DNA of 64,000 nucleotides from JAJEFO01 sp965209045. GTDB taxonomy: Bacteria; Pseudomonadota; Alphaproteobacteria; Rhodobacterales; Rhodobacteraceae. The DNA is taken from the NCBI GenBank assembly GCA_965209045.1, contig CBDBPW010000002.1, positions 372,001-436,000 on the forward strand. The letters run 5' to 3'. Numbering within the stretch: the stretch's first letter is position 1; each line of letters starts with the position of its first letter. Shown one piece after another: positions 48,326-56,687 of the stretch. The notes under the pieces are model-generated. The model did no database searches and had not been told where the DNA came from. It was given only the letters and a program-made list of their open reading frames with translations. The position numbers and the translations under genes are program-made.

Positions 48326-48334
48326 GAGGCGGGC

Positions 48335-49258
48335 ATGGGACTCATCACCGGACTGTTCTGGCTCGCTGTCGCCGTCATCTTCGGTCTCGCGGCCGGCTGG
48401 GTTTTCCGCGTGGCCGTCGTTGCGGCGAGCCCCAGGCCGATTGCCAAAGAGTTGCGCACGGCGCCTCTCACGGCAAGCTTCGGCATGCTGGTCATCCTGA
48501 TCTACATCCTTGTCGCCGTCTTTGCGCCCCTCGTCGCCCCCTTTCCGGAGACCGAAGTCGTCGGCTCGGAGTACCAGCCCTGGGACGATGTGCACGTCCT
48601 AGGCACCGACAACCTGGGCCGCGACATGCTGTCCCGGCTCATATATGCGGCGCGGAACACGGTCGGAATCGCCTTCATCACGACGGCGCTTGCCTTCATC
48701 CTGGGCGTCATGACGGGACTCCTCGCGGCTTCGGTCGGCGGGTGGGTCGACCAGGTGCTGAGCCGTGCGGTCGACGTGTTGATGGCGATCCCCGCCCTCA
48801 TCTTCGCGCTGCTGCTGCTGACCATCGTAGGCACCTCGATCGTCAACATGATTCTCGTGATCGCGTTGATCGACAGCACGCGCGTGTTCCGTCTCGCGCG
48901 CGCCGTCGCCATGAACATCGTCGTCATGGACTATGTCGAGGCAGCCAGGCTGCGCGGCGAGGGACTCCTGCGCCTGAACATCCGGGAAGTCCTGCCGAAC
49001 GCCATGGCGCCGCTCGTGGCGGAGTTCGGCCTTCGCTTCTGCTTCGTCTTCCTGATGATTTCCGCGCTCAGCTTCCTGGGCCTCGGAATCCAGCCGCCCA
49101 CGGCCGACTGGGGATCCATGGTGAAGGACAACGCCACGCTCATCTCGTTCGGAGACATCACCCCGCTCCTGCCGGCAGGCGCGATCGCGCTCCTGACCGT
49201 CTGCGTGAACTTCGTCGTGGACTGGCAGCTGCATCGCGCAAGCGGGCTGAAGGAGTAG
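48335..49258 (+). CDS. ABC transporter permease, DppC type
   Basis: Second permease subunit, 307 residues. It has an extra N-terminal membrane segment (GLFWLAVAVIFGLAAGWVF), a second hydrophobic segment at about 50-65, and the DppC-type HVLGTDNLGRDMLSRLIYAARNT. Its EAA loop is YVEAARLRGEGLLRLNIREVLPNAM. The C-terminal region FLGLGIQPPTADWGSMVKDN is typical. It is separated from the ATPase gene by only 4 bp. Confidence 0.92.
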   Translation: MGLITGLFWLAVAVIFGLAAGWVFRVAVVAASPRPIAKELRTAPLTASFGMLVILIYILVAVFAPLVAPFPETEVVGSEYQPWDDVHVLGTDNLGRDMLSRLIYAARNTVGIAFITTALAFILGVMTGLLAASVGGWVDQVLSRAVDVLMAIPALIFALLLLTIVGTSIVNMILVIALIDSTRVFRLARAVAMNIVVMDYVEAARLRGEGLLRLNIREVLPNAMAPLVAEFGLRFCFVFLMISALSFLGLGIQPPTADWGSMVKDNATLISFGDITPLLPAGAIALLTVCVNFVVDWQLHRASGLKE

Positions 49259-49262
49259 CGCC

Positions 49263-50894
49263 ATGCCGGATGCGAATGACATCCTTCTGTCCATGAAGGG
49301 CCTGCGCATCGAGGGTCGCGCGGACGAGCAGTGGCTCGAGATCGTCAAGGGCGTGGACCTGGAACTGCGCAAGGGGGAGGTCCTCGGCCTCATTGGCGAA
49401 TCCGGTGCGGGCAAGTCCACGATCGGCCTCGCCGCCATGGGCTTTGCACGTGACGGCTGCCGCATCTCGGGCGGCGAGATCACCTTCGACGGAATCAACA
49501 TGCGCACGGCCAGCGAAGCGACGAAGCGCGGCCTGCGCGGACGGCGCATCGCCTATGTGGCGCAGTCGGCCGCTGCCAGCTTCAATCCTGCCCACAAGCT
49601 GATCGACCAGTACAGCGAGGGTCCGGTCAAGCATGGCGTCATGAGCCGCGACGAGGCGGAAAGCGATGCGACCGACCTCTATCGCCGCATGCAGCTGCCC
49701 GACCCGGACAGCATCGGATTCCGCTATCCCCACCAGGTTTCGGGCGGCCAGCTCCAGCGGGCCATGACGGCAATGGCCATGGCCTGCCGTCCGGACCTGA
49801 TCATCTTTGACGAGCCGACGACCGCGCTGGACGTCACCACGCAGATCGAGGTTCTCGCGGCCATCCGTGACATCGTCGAGCAGTTCGACACCGCCGCGCT
49901 CTACATCACGCACGATCTCGCGGTCGTCGCCCAGATGGCAGACAGGATCAAGGTCCTGCTGAAAGGCGAGGAGGTCGAGGAATCCGGCACGCGTTCGATG
50001 CTGGCGAACCCCACGCAGGACTACACCAAGTCCCTCTGGGCCGTTCGCACGCACGCGCGTCCCGAGCAACCGCCCGTGCTTGAAGGCAAACCCGTCCTTT
50101 CAATCCGGAACGTGACCGCAGGATATGGCGCCGTCGACGTGCTCAAGGACGTCAGCTTCGACATCCATCCCCGGCGCACCGTGGCCGTGGTTGGTGAATC
50201 CGGCTCCGGGAAGTCCACGACGGCTCGGGTCATCACGGGGCTTCTGCCACCGCGGCGCGGCGAGGTGTTGTTCAACGGTGAGGCCCTCCCGCCTGACTTC
50301 CGCCAGCGCTCCCGCGATCAGCTGAGACAGGCGCAGATGATCTACCAGATGGCGGACACGGCGCTCAATCCGAAGCTGAAGATCCGCGAACTCGTCGGTC
50401 GGCCCGCCCAGATGTATCTCGGTCTTCGCGGCAAGGCGTTGGAGGAACGAATCCGGGAACTGCTTTCCCTCATCGAAATGGGGCCGGACGACTACATCGA
50501 CCGCCTTCCGTCCGAACTTTCCGGCGGCCAGAAGCAGCGGATTGGCATCGCGCGCGCGCTCGCGGCCGAACCTCAGTTCATCATTTGCGACGAGGTGACG
50601 TCGGCACTTGACCAGTTGGTCGCAGAAGGCATCCTGAAACTGCTCGACCGGCTTCAGGGAGAGTTTGACCTGGCATACATGTTCATCACCCATGACCTTG
50701 CCACGGTGAAGGCCATCGCGGACGAAGTCGTGGTCATGAAGGACGGGGTGGTGGTCGAAAAGGGACCGAAGTCCGAGATGTTCCAACCGCCTCACGACCC
50801 CTACACCGAATTGCTCCTGTCCTCGGTGCCCGAAATGGACCCGGACTGGCTTACCGGGCTTCTCAAGGCGCGCGCGACAGCGACCGACGGCTGA
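49263..50894 (+). CDS. ABC transporter ATP-binding protein, DppD-DppF fusion
   Basis: A 543-residue ATPase carrying two nucleotide-binding domains in one chain, as in many alphaproteobacterial Dpp/Opp systems. Domain 1 has Walker A GESGAGKST, signature VSGGQLQRAM and Walker B LIIFDEPTTALD. Domain 2 (from about residue 275) has GESGSGKST, LSGGQKQRIGIARAL and FIICDEVTSALD. It powers the importer formed with the two upstream permeases. This is the last gene of the rightward arm. Confidence 0.92.
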   Translation: MPDANDILLSMKGLRIEGRADEQWLEIVKGVDLELRKGEVLGLIGESGAGKSTIGLAAMGFARDGCRISGGEITFDGINMRTASEATKRGLRGRRIAYVAQSAAASFNPAHKLIDQYSEGPVKHGVMSRDEAESDATDLYRRMQLPDPDSIGFRYPHQVSGGQLQRAMTAMAMACRPDLIIFDEPTTALDVTTQIEVLAAIRDIVEQFDTAALYITHDLAVVAQMADRIKVLLKGEEVEESGTRSMLANPTQDYTKSLWAVRTHARPEQPPVLEGKPVLSIRNVTAGYGAVDVLKDVSFDIHPRRTVAVVGESGSGKSTTARVITGLLPPRRGEVLFNGEALPPDFRQRSRDQLRQAQMIYQMADTALNPKLKIRELVGRPAQMYLGLRGKALEERIRELLSLIEMGPDDYIDRLPSELSGGQKQRIGIARALAAEPQFIICDEVTSALDQLVAEGILKLLDRLQGEFDLAYMFITHDLATVKAIADEVVVMKDGVVVEKGPKSEMFQPPHDPYTELLLSSVPEMDPDWLTGLLKARATATDG

Positions 50895-51104
50895 TCCGCA
50901 CCCCGCGTGCCTTCCTCTCCGGACGGGCACAGTCAATGGCAGGCACAAGAATTCAAGCGTCCCCGGCGCTGCGCATTCTCGGCATTCCGTCAACCCGGAC
51001 AAGCGCAGGCAGATCGCGAGGAAGGCCAGCCCGCCACGGGCCTGCGCGAACTTCCGAAGCGTCTCTTCGAACATGGAAAGCGAGACTCGCCGCCGTTCCC
51101 GCCG

Positions 51105-52466
51105 TCACGGGCAGTCCGCCGCTTCGCGTGGCACCTGAATCACGCAGGCGCCCGGAAGACCTTCCGCGTCCGGCGACACGGCAATCACGATGAACCCGTC
51201 AGTTCCAGGGAAGTCGTCGCGCAGCCGGGCCTTCATGGCGTCTTCCGTGACGCCGGCCAGCTCCTCGTTCAGCTCGAGCGACCGGCCCGGCGCGTGTCCG
51301 TCAAGCGCGCCCTGCAATTCCGATCGCGCCTGATCCACCAGAAAGTCAGCAAGTTCCGAGAAGATGGCTTCCAACGGCGCCTTGCGGTCGGCGAGCGACC
51401 CTTGAGGGCCATGCTCGCGGAACCTCGCAAAGGCCGCGCGCACGACGCGCTCGACTTCGGCAAGCCTGTCCGCCTCCACCTCGCCGGCCATGAGCAGGAC
51501 GCGGTGCTCGCGGGTGTAGTTGGCGATCCCGGCGCCGAACCCGTAGCTCGCACGCAGCCCGGTTCGCACCGCTTCGAACAGGACGCCCTGATCGTCGCCG
51601 CCAAGAGCGTGGACCAGGATCTGGTCCTCAATCTCCCCGCCCATCCGGGACGGCGGAAGAGGCGCGATGAACGCCAGGTTCGTGACTTCCGCATGCGGCC
51701 GGTGCAGCAGGATGCGGCGCGGGGAAAAGTCCGCGGTCGCCTCCCGCGACACTGCCCGGCCGGATTCCGGCAGCCCCTCGAACAGGGCGTCAAGGGCGGC
51801 GCCCGCCGCTTCCGCATCGATTCCGCCAGCGACGACGACGGCCTCGGGATTGCGCGTGAAGGTCTCTGCATGCCAGGCGGCGACGTCGTCACGCGTCAGT
51901 GCCTCGAACGTGCCCGGCTCGTCCAGCGACATCGCGTTGCGCAAGGGCTGCGTTCCGAACACGGCCCAGCGGACCGCGTCGTAGCCGGCATGGACGTGTC
52001 GCGCCTGCGCCTCGGCCATGTTCTGCGCGATTCCGTGCCGGATGCGCTCGAACCACGCCTGGTCGAGTGCCGGGGCGCGCAGGTGGGCATTGGCGATCTC
52101 CACCGTTTCGGCCATCCTGTCGCGCTCGAACGTCAGCTCCCCGATGACGTGATCGTTGAATGCAACATGGATGTTCCCCTCGGAACCCAGGTCCGCGAAT
52201 CGCTCGACCACCACTCCGGCAGGATGGCCCTCGGCGCCTCCAGCAAGAATGACCTGCGCCCCGATCACGGGAGCGGCCTTGCCGGTCCCGGATCGATAGG
52301 CCCAGTCCGTCGGCCAGGCGACGTGAATCGTCACGTCCTCATGCTCGGGCAAGTCAAGCAGGGTGTATTCGATGCCGCCGGGGCTGGTCTCGCGGCCGGC
52401 AGACGGGCCGTCCTCCCAGCAGGCTGCCAGCGCGACGAGTGCGGCAAGAAGCAGGATGCGTATCAT
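51105..52466 (-). CDS. M16 peptidase-like lipoprotein, probably non-catalytic
   Basis: A 453-residue M16-fold protein with a signal peptide and lipobox LAAC near residue 15 (LLAALVALAAC). It contains typical M16 segments (FADLGSEGNIHVAF, NPEAVVVAGGIDAEAA, LRASYGFGAGIANY), but I see no HxxEH zinc motif. It is coupled by 4 bp to an upstream M16 gene that does have the motif. Active/inactive M16 pairs are common in Proteobacteria and probably form a heterodimeric periplasmic protease. Confidence 0.82.
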   Translation of the reverse strand: MIRILLLAALVALAACWEDGPSAGRETSPGGIEYTLLDLPEHEDVTIHVAWPTDWAYRSGTGKAAPVIGAQVILAGGAEGHPAGVVVERFADLGSEGNIHVAFNDHVIGELTFERDRMAETVEIANAHLRAPALDQAWFERIRHGIAQNMAEAQARHVHAGYDAVRWAVFGTQPLRNAMSLDEPGTFEALTRDDVAAWHAETFTRNPEAVVVAGGIDAEAAGAALDALFEGLPESGRAVSREATADFSPRRILLHRPHAEVTNLAFIAPLPPSRMGGEIEDQILVHALGGDDQGVLFEAVRTGLRASYGFGAGIANYTREHRVLLMAGEVEADRLAEVERVVRAAFARFREHGPQGSLADRKAPLEAIFSELADFLVDQARSELQGALDGHAPGRSLELNEELAGVTEDAMKARLRDDFPGTDGFIVIAVSPDAEGLPGACVIQVPREAADCP

Positions 52467-53785
52467 TCGAAGGTGTCCTCCGGGCCGATGAAGGCGGCGA
52501 CCGTGCGGCCTTCGCCGGCAATCTGGCGCAGAAGCGCATTGGTGGATTCAAGGGAGAGGCCTGGATCAAGGCGCTTCAGTTCAAGCTCGGACAGTGGCTC
52601 GCGCAGGCCGGAGACGCGTTCGAGCACGTAGTCCGCCATCCAGCGGGCCGTATCGTCCTCGTCCTCCCAGTCCGGCCAGAAGCCGTCGAAGCGGTCCAGG
52701 ACCCGCGAATAGGTGGCTTCCGGGATGCCCGATTCAGCGGTCTCCGCAAGCGTCTCCTCGAAGACGGCTTGCAGGGCGGTCAGCGAAACGTCCCGGTCCG
52801 GTTCGGCCGTGAATCTGACTTCAACGTTGTCCTCGTCGATGGGCCAGATCCAGATGCCGAAACTGCGGGCGACGGCGGCGTCGAAACGCAACGGCCCGGC
52901 CACCCCGCCCGGCAGGTTGGTGTCGAGGATGTCGCGCAGGAGCGCCGTCTGCGCTTCGAGCAGGTCGAACTGCACAGGCTCGGTCAGCGTTACCACCCGC
53001 CGCCAGAGCAGGCGCGGGGCGGCCTTCGGCCAGGTTTTGCGCAACGTCGTGTCAGCGGGTGCCGCCAGGTCAAACGACGGCGGAGCGAGTTCGACGCGCC
53101 CGCCCTCCGGTTCCTGCCAGCCCGCCTTGCGCAGCGCGCGCCGGGCCTCCCTCTCGCTCACGTCGCCGATGATGACCAGCGTCGCGCCTTCCGGCCGGTG
53201 GGTCTCGGCATGCAGCGCACGGGCCTCGTCATAATCCAGCGCCATGATCTCTTCCGGCGTGCCGATCACGGAGGCGGCGATGGCATTGCCTTCGTAGAGA
53301 ACGGCATCCAGTTCCCTCGACGCCAGTGCATCCGGATTGCCCGCAACGCCGCGTTCGTATTCGCGCAAGATGACATTGCGCTCCTGCTCGGCAAACTCGC
53401 GCGGAAGGTCGATGGGGTCGAAGACGCCGGACAGCGTTTCAAGCACGTCCGGCAAGTCTTCCGGCGCGCCGGACAGCCAGTAGCTGACGGCCCGGTCGCT
53501 GGTCCAGGCGTTGGAATGCCGGTCCGCGTCACGTGCGTTGGCCCCCATGGAATTCATCCAGGCGAGATGCTCGGCGTAGTGAAGCAGCGGATGGGAATCC
53601 GGAGGGGCCGCGAACACGAGATGCACCCTGACCTCCGCGCTTTCGGTCTCGACCAGGATGCTGGCGCGTCGCGATTCAGGTTCGCCCCAGCCGAAATCGG
53701 GCTGCCATGGCCACTCCGTCGCCGCAAGGATGAACGGAAGGGCGAGACAACCTGCCGCAAGCACAAGCAAGGGACGTGAAATCAT
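52463..53785 (-). CDS. M16 family zinc peptidase
   Basis: A 440-residue insulinase/pitrilysin-type peptidase with an N-terminal membrane or signal segment (LLVLAAGCLALPFILAA). The inverted zinc motif HYAEH is at residues 69-73, and the Glu-rich helix EQERNVILREYE at about 133-144 supplies the third ligand in the family. ATG 53785 is preferred over the longer open frame to 53914 because it starts the signal peptide and follows GGAG at 7 nt. It likely works with the partner downstream on periplasmic peptides. Confidence 0.87.
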   Translation of the reverse strand: MISRPLLVLAAGCLALPFILAATEWPWQPDFGWGEPESRRASILVETESAEVRVHLVFAAPPDSHPLLHYAEHLAWMNSMGANARDADRHSNAWTSDRAVSYWLSGAPEDLPDVLETLSGVFDPIDLPREFAEQERNVILREYERGVAGNPDALASRELDAVLYEGNAIAASVIGTPEEIMALDYDEARALHAETHRPEGATLVIIGDVSEREARRALRKAGWQEPEGGRVELAPPSFDLAAPADTTLRKTWPKAAPRLLWRRVVTLTEPVQFDLLEAQTALLRDILDTNLPGGVAGPLRFDAAVARSFGIWIWPIDEDNVEVRFTAEPDRDVSLTALQAVFEETLAETAESGIPEATYSRVLDRFDGFWPDWEDEDDTARWMADYVLERVSGLREPLSELELKRLDPGLSLESTNALLRQIAGEGRTVAAFIGPEDTFE

Positions 53786-54503
53786 GACAAGGCTCCAGTC
53801 AGGCGTCCCGGTCTGCCGGGATGCGAACCGCACAGGGTCGCACCCTATCGTTGAATGTCCGGAAATCCAGACTTCGTTCGCCGCAACCTGCATCGATCGG
53901 GGCGGCAGGCGCATTTGACGGACAGTCCTCGAATGTCCTGACCAAGGTCAGGGACGCCTGGCGGCAATCCCTGCCGCACTGACGGCGGCGGCTTGCGCGA
54001 ACCGCGCCGCGTCACGCAGAACCGATGCCTGGGCTCCGTCTCACGTTGCCGTTGCCGTGTGCGTGAACTCCAGCCAGCCCCTGCGTCGGTGCACGCGATC
54101 CGCTCACGACCGCCGACCCCTTGCAGAACGCAGCGACCGCCCCACATCCGCATGGCGCATGTGCGGCGTCTGCCCGCTGCCCTGGCCCCGCCCCGAACCC
54201 TCCCGGCGCCCCTGAACTCCGGCCGCAAGGCGCCCGTGCAGGGGATGCCGTCGGTCTCGTCCTGCCGGCACGTCACGCATGACCTCGTGCACAAGACGGA
54301 AAATGCACGGCAGGGGCCCCGTCCCATCGAATCGCCCGACCGTGCGAGCCAATGCCCAAATCACGCAACACGCGGCTCCCCATGGCCCGCAACTCAAGAC
54401 AGCCGCAAGTTGTACGAGGATGAAACTGGAAGTTTCATTGTTTCGGCCTTGGCGGGACGCAGCGGGCAGCGTCGCGTTGCTCACGCTGTCGCGTCGCGCT
54501 TGA
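53786..54503. other. Intergenic region between M16 and fic genes
   Basis: About 720 bp without a credible gene. Reading frames here are arginine- and proline-rich and look like shadows. One AT-rich perfect inverted repeat is present at 54420-54438. Confidence 0.45.
54420..54438. repeat. AT-rich inverted repeat downstream of fic
   Basis: ATGAAACT, a 3-nt spacer GGA, then AGTTTCAT: an 8-bp perfect hairpin in otherwise GC-rich DNA, 66 bp past the end of fic. It could end the fic transcript, although no T-run follows in that direction; on the plus strand TGTTT follows. Confidence 0.4.
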
Positions 54504-55589
54504 TCACTCGCGCTCGGCCAGAAGCGCCAGCAGCGGCGGGTTGATGTAGAGGTTCTCGCGCCCTGCCTTGATCTCCTCAAGAAGGCCTTCAGCCGCGAGG
54601 GCCTTCAGATAGACGGCGGCCGTCTGGCGCTTGGCAATGTCCGCCATGACCACGTCGCCGATGCGGCAGTAGGGATTCACGAAGATCAGTTCCGCCAGTT
54701 CCCGGGAGTAGATTTTCGGCATCCGCTGTCGAATTGCGGCGCCCGTCTCATCGAGAAGCTCCCGGATCGCGTGGACTTTCGCCGTGGTCCATTCCGCCGT
54801 CGTTCTGACGGCCTCCAGTATGAACAGTATCCATGACTCCCAATCCTGCCGGGCCGTCACCTCGAGCAGATACCGGTAGTAGAGCGCCTTGTTCCGGATG
54901 ATGTGCCGGCTGAGGTACAGGACGGGAACGTCGAGCAGGCCCTTGTCGACCAGATAGAGCAGGTTCAGTACGCGTCCGGTCCGGCCGTTTCCATCGACGA
55001 ACGGGTGGATCGCCTCGAACTGATAATGCATGACCGCAAGGCGGATCAGCGGGTCGATCTCCTCGGTCTCGTGAATGTAGCGCTCCCAGTTGGCCAGCTT
55101 GCTCCGGAGAACGTCATCGCCCTCCGGCGGCGTGTAGATGACCTGCTGGGTCGCATCGTTCACCAGCGCCGTTCCCGGCGTGTTGCGGATGTCCAACTCC
55201 ACTCCCTTGATCGTTCGACAGACTTCGACCGCGACGGTGGTCGAAACCGGCCGTTGGTTCAGCATCTCGAAACCGCGGTGCAGGGCGGTGCGGTAGCGCA
55301 GTGCCTCTTTGGTGGCAGTGTCGGCTCGACCCGTGGCGTCGTTGGCAAAGCGGAACAGACGATCGGCCGTCGTGACGATGTTTTCGATCTCGCAACTCGC
55401 CTGCGCTTCGAGAACGGGGATCGAGTTGATCAGCATCGCCTGGTTCGGGATGAGAGTCCCGGAGACGCGGAGTTCCGCCAGCGCCGCGCGCGCGGCAATG
55501 CAGCTCCGAAGAACGGCCTTTGTCTCGGTTTCCGAAGCCGGCGGCAGGTCCGGAAGGTCGTTGAAGGGGCGGTTGGGATCGAACGCCAT
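54504..55589 (-). CDS. Fic family protein (class II, with C-terminal winged helix)
   Basis: Fic enzymes transfer AMP or similar groups onto target proteins. The 361-residue protein has the full catalytic motif HPFVDGNGRTGR at 195-206 and the N-terminal inhibitory motif SCEIEN at 65-70 (S-x-x-x-E-N), which marks class II self-inhibited Fic proteins. After the Fic domain, about residues 280-355 look like a winged helix (RIGDVVMADIAKRQTAAVYLKAL). ATG 55589 is chosen because the conserved N-terminus begins there; an upstream start at 55646 lies in the repeat-rich promoter. No antitoxin gene is adjacent, as expected for class II. Confidence 0.9.
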   Translation of the reverse strand: MAFDPNRPFNDLPDLPPASETETKAVLRSCIAARAALAELRVSGTLIPNQAMLINSIPVLEAQASCEIENIVTTADRLFRFANDATGRADTATKEALRYRTALHRGFEMLNQRPVSTTVAVEVCRTIKGVELDIRNTPGTALVNDATQQVIYTPPEGDDVLRSKLANWERYIHETEEIDPLIRLAVMHYQFEAIHPFVDGNGRTGRVLNLLYLVDKGLLDVPVLYLSRHIIRNKALYYRYLLEVTARQDWESWILFILEAVRTTAEWTTAKVHAIRELLDETGAAIRQRMPKIYSRELAELIFVNPYCRIGDVVMADIAKRQTAAVYLKALAAEGLLEEIKAGRENLYINPPLLALLAERE

Positions 55590-55688
55590 GTCGATGTATC
55601 CTGCTTCTCTCGACACGTATTCCGAACATGTCGATCTCATCGACACTTCACTCCAATATGTCGATGAGGCGAGTATATGTCGACACGT
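55589..55688. promoter_or_regulatory. Array of TGTCGA half-sites upstream of fic
   Basis: TGTCGA or its reverse TCGACA appears repeatedly: 55589-55594, 55610-55615, the palindrome TGTCGAT-CTC-ATCGACA at 55629-55645, 55659-55664, and the palindrome TGTCGACA at 55678-55685. The cluster covers the start codon and the 100 bp upstream of fic. It looks like an operator array, perhaps bound by the winged helix of the Fic protein itself (inference). Confidence 0.6.
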
Positions 55689-56431
55689 TGGGCCGAGACA
55701 AGCAGATGACCGGTAATGTTGACCGCTTTCAATCAGGCATCTCGCGCTCTGCCACCAGCAGACGGCAAGCTGCGGACTTACATAAACCGTTTTAGATCAA
55801 AAGGTTGCGGCGTATCAGACCTCGACTTCGATCAAATGTCGGTCTCGGTGGTTGCGAGCCCACGCAACCACCGTGACGGATATTCCCGACAGGGGTGCCA
55901 AAACCGACAGTCGAGGCATCACGGCTGGGACTCACTCCGCCGGAGCGAACTGCAGGCGTCCCCAGGACTGTTCAATGGCGGACTGCAAATGCCGAACGAC
56001 CAAGGGGCGGGGGACCGCTTTCCGCGAAGTGCTCTTCCGCCCTGGAAGTGCGGCCGCGCTGTGCCGCAGGGAAGGACACCGTGAAAAGGGATTTCTCGCC
56101 GTCGCTGATCTCCGTCACCGTCCCGGCCGCATCAGCGTTCTCGCAGCCTCGCCGGACCGTGCAACTCCAGTTGCCAGGACAGCACACGTCAAGAGTGACG
56201 AAGTTCGCGCTGCCGCGGGTGCGCTACCGGGCATTCGGCCAGTGGACCTCGAAGTCCGCGGACAGCAAAGACAGGGCATCCCGGACCCGCCGTTTGTCGA
56301 AGCGATTTCCATGATGACAGCAAAGGCGGTTTCGCGTATTTGGCATCTCGCCGCCAGCCTCGGCACCTGCGAGAACGGACGCGGTGGCTGCAGCCCGAGC
56401 CTGCGGCAGTTCCCGGCAGAACAAGGTACCA
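55689..56431. other. Intergenic region, no gene seen
   Basis: About 740 bp between the fic promoter and the exonuclease-helicase pseudogene. The first 120 bp are AT-richer than the surroundings and could hold promoters. Frames through the rest (for example 55895-56314) lack recognisable protein features. I see no RNA gene. Confidence 0.4.
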
Positions 56432-56687
56432 ATGGCAATCGATCGCTGGAATGACGACAACGGGCTCGGGATGCGTCTGGCCGCGCATCGCATTCCCGAC
56501 CTGCTGTCTCTCGACCTCGAAGGCAACCAGCGCATTGGCGCGATCGGCGCGGTGCACACCGGCAAGTCGATTGCCTTCGCCTGGCGGGGAGACGCAAAGG
56601 GGTTGCGCGCGGCCCTTGCTGCGCTCGACGAGTTCGCCGAAGGGGCGCAATTCCTGGTCGGTCACAACATCATCGAGCATGACCTAA
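56432..56687 (+). pseudogene. 5' fragment of exonuclease-RecQ-UvrD fusion gene, cut by an IS
   Basis: First 85 codons of a broken gene. ATG 56432 follows AAGG at 5 nt. The fragment shows a DEDD-type 3'-5' exonuclease: LSLDLEGN with the DxE of motif I, IGAIGAVHTGKS, and GHNIIEHD of motif II, after which the insertion sequence interrupts codon CTA-A. Removing the element and one TAA copy joins this frame exactly to position 57996, giving HDLTLLSRHAPHLKLLDLPAIDT without a shift. This is strong evidence that the two parts were one gene. Confidence 0.82.
56685..56687. repeat. Target-site duplication, left copy (TAA)
   Basis: TAA at 56685-56687 is repeated at 57993-57995 on the other side of the insertion sequence. 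Collapsing the copies restores the reading frame of the interrupted gene. Confidence 0.7.

Noticed and set aside
50907..52631. 574-codon plus-strand frame opposite the M16 genes
   Set aside because: Antisense shadow; both M16 genes have signal peptides and family motifs on the minus strand.
55895..56314. 139-codon plus-strand frame upstream of the exonuclease fragment
   Set aside because: No ribosome site, no recognisable segment and biased composition; treated as non-coding.
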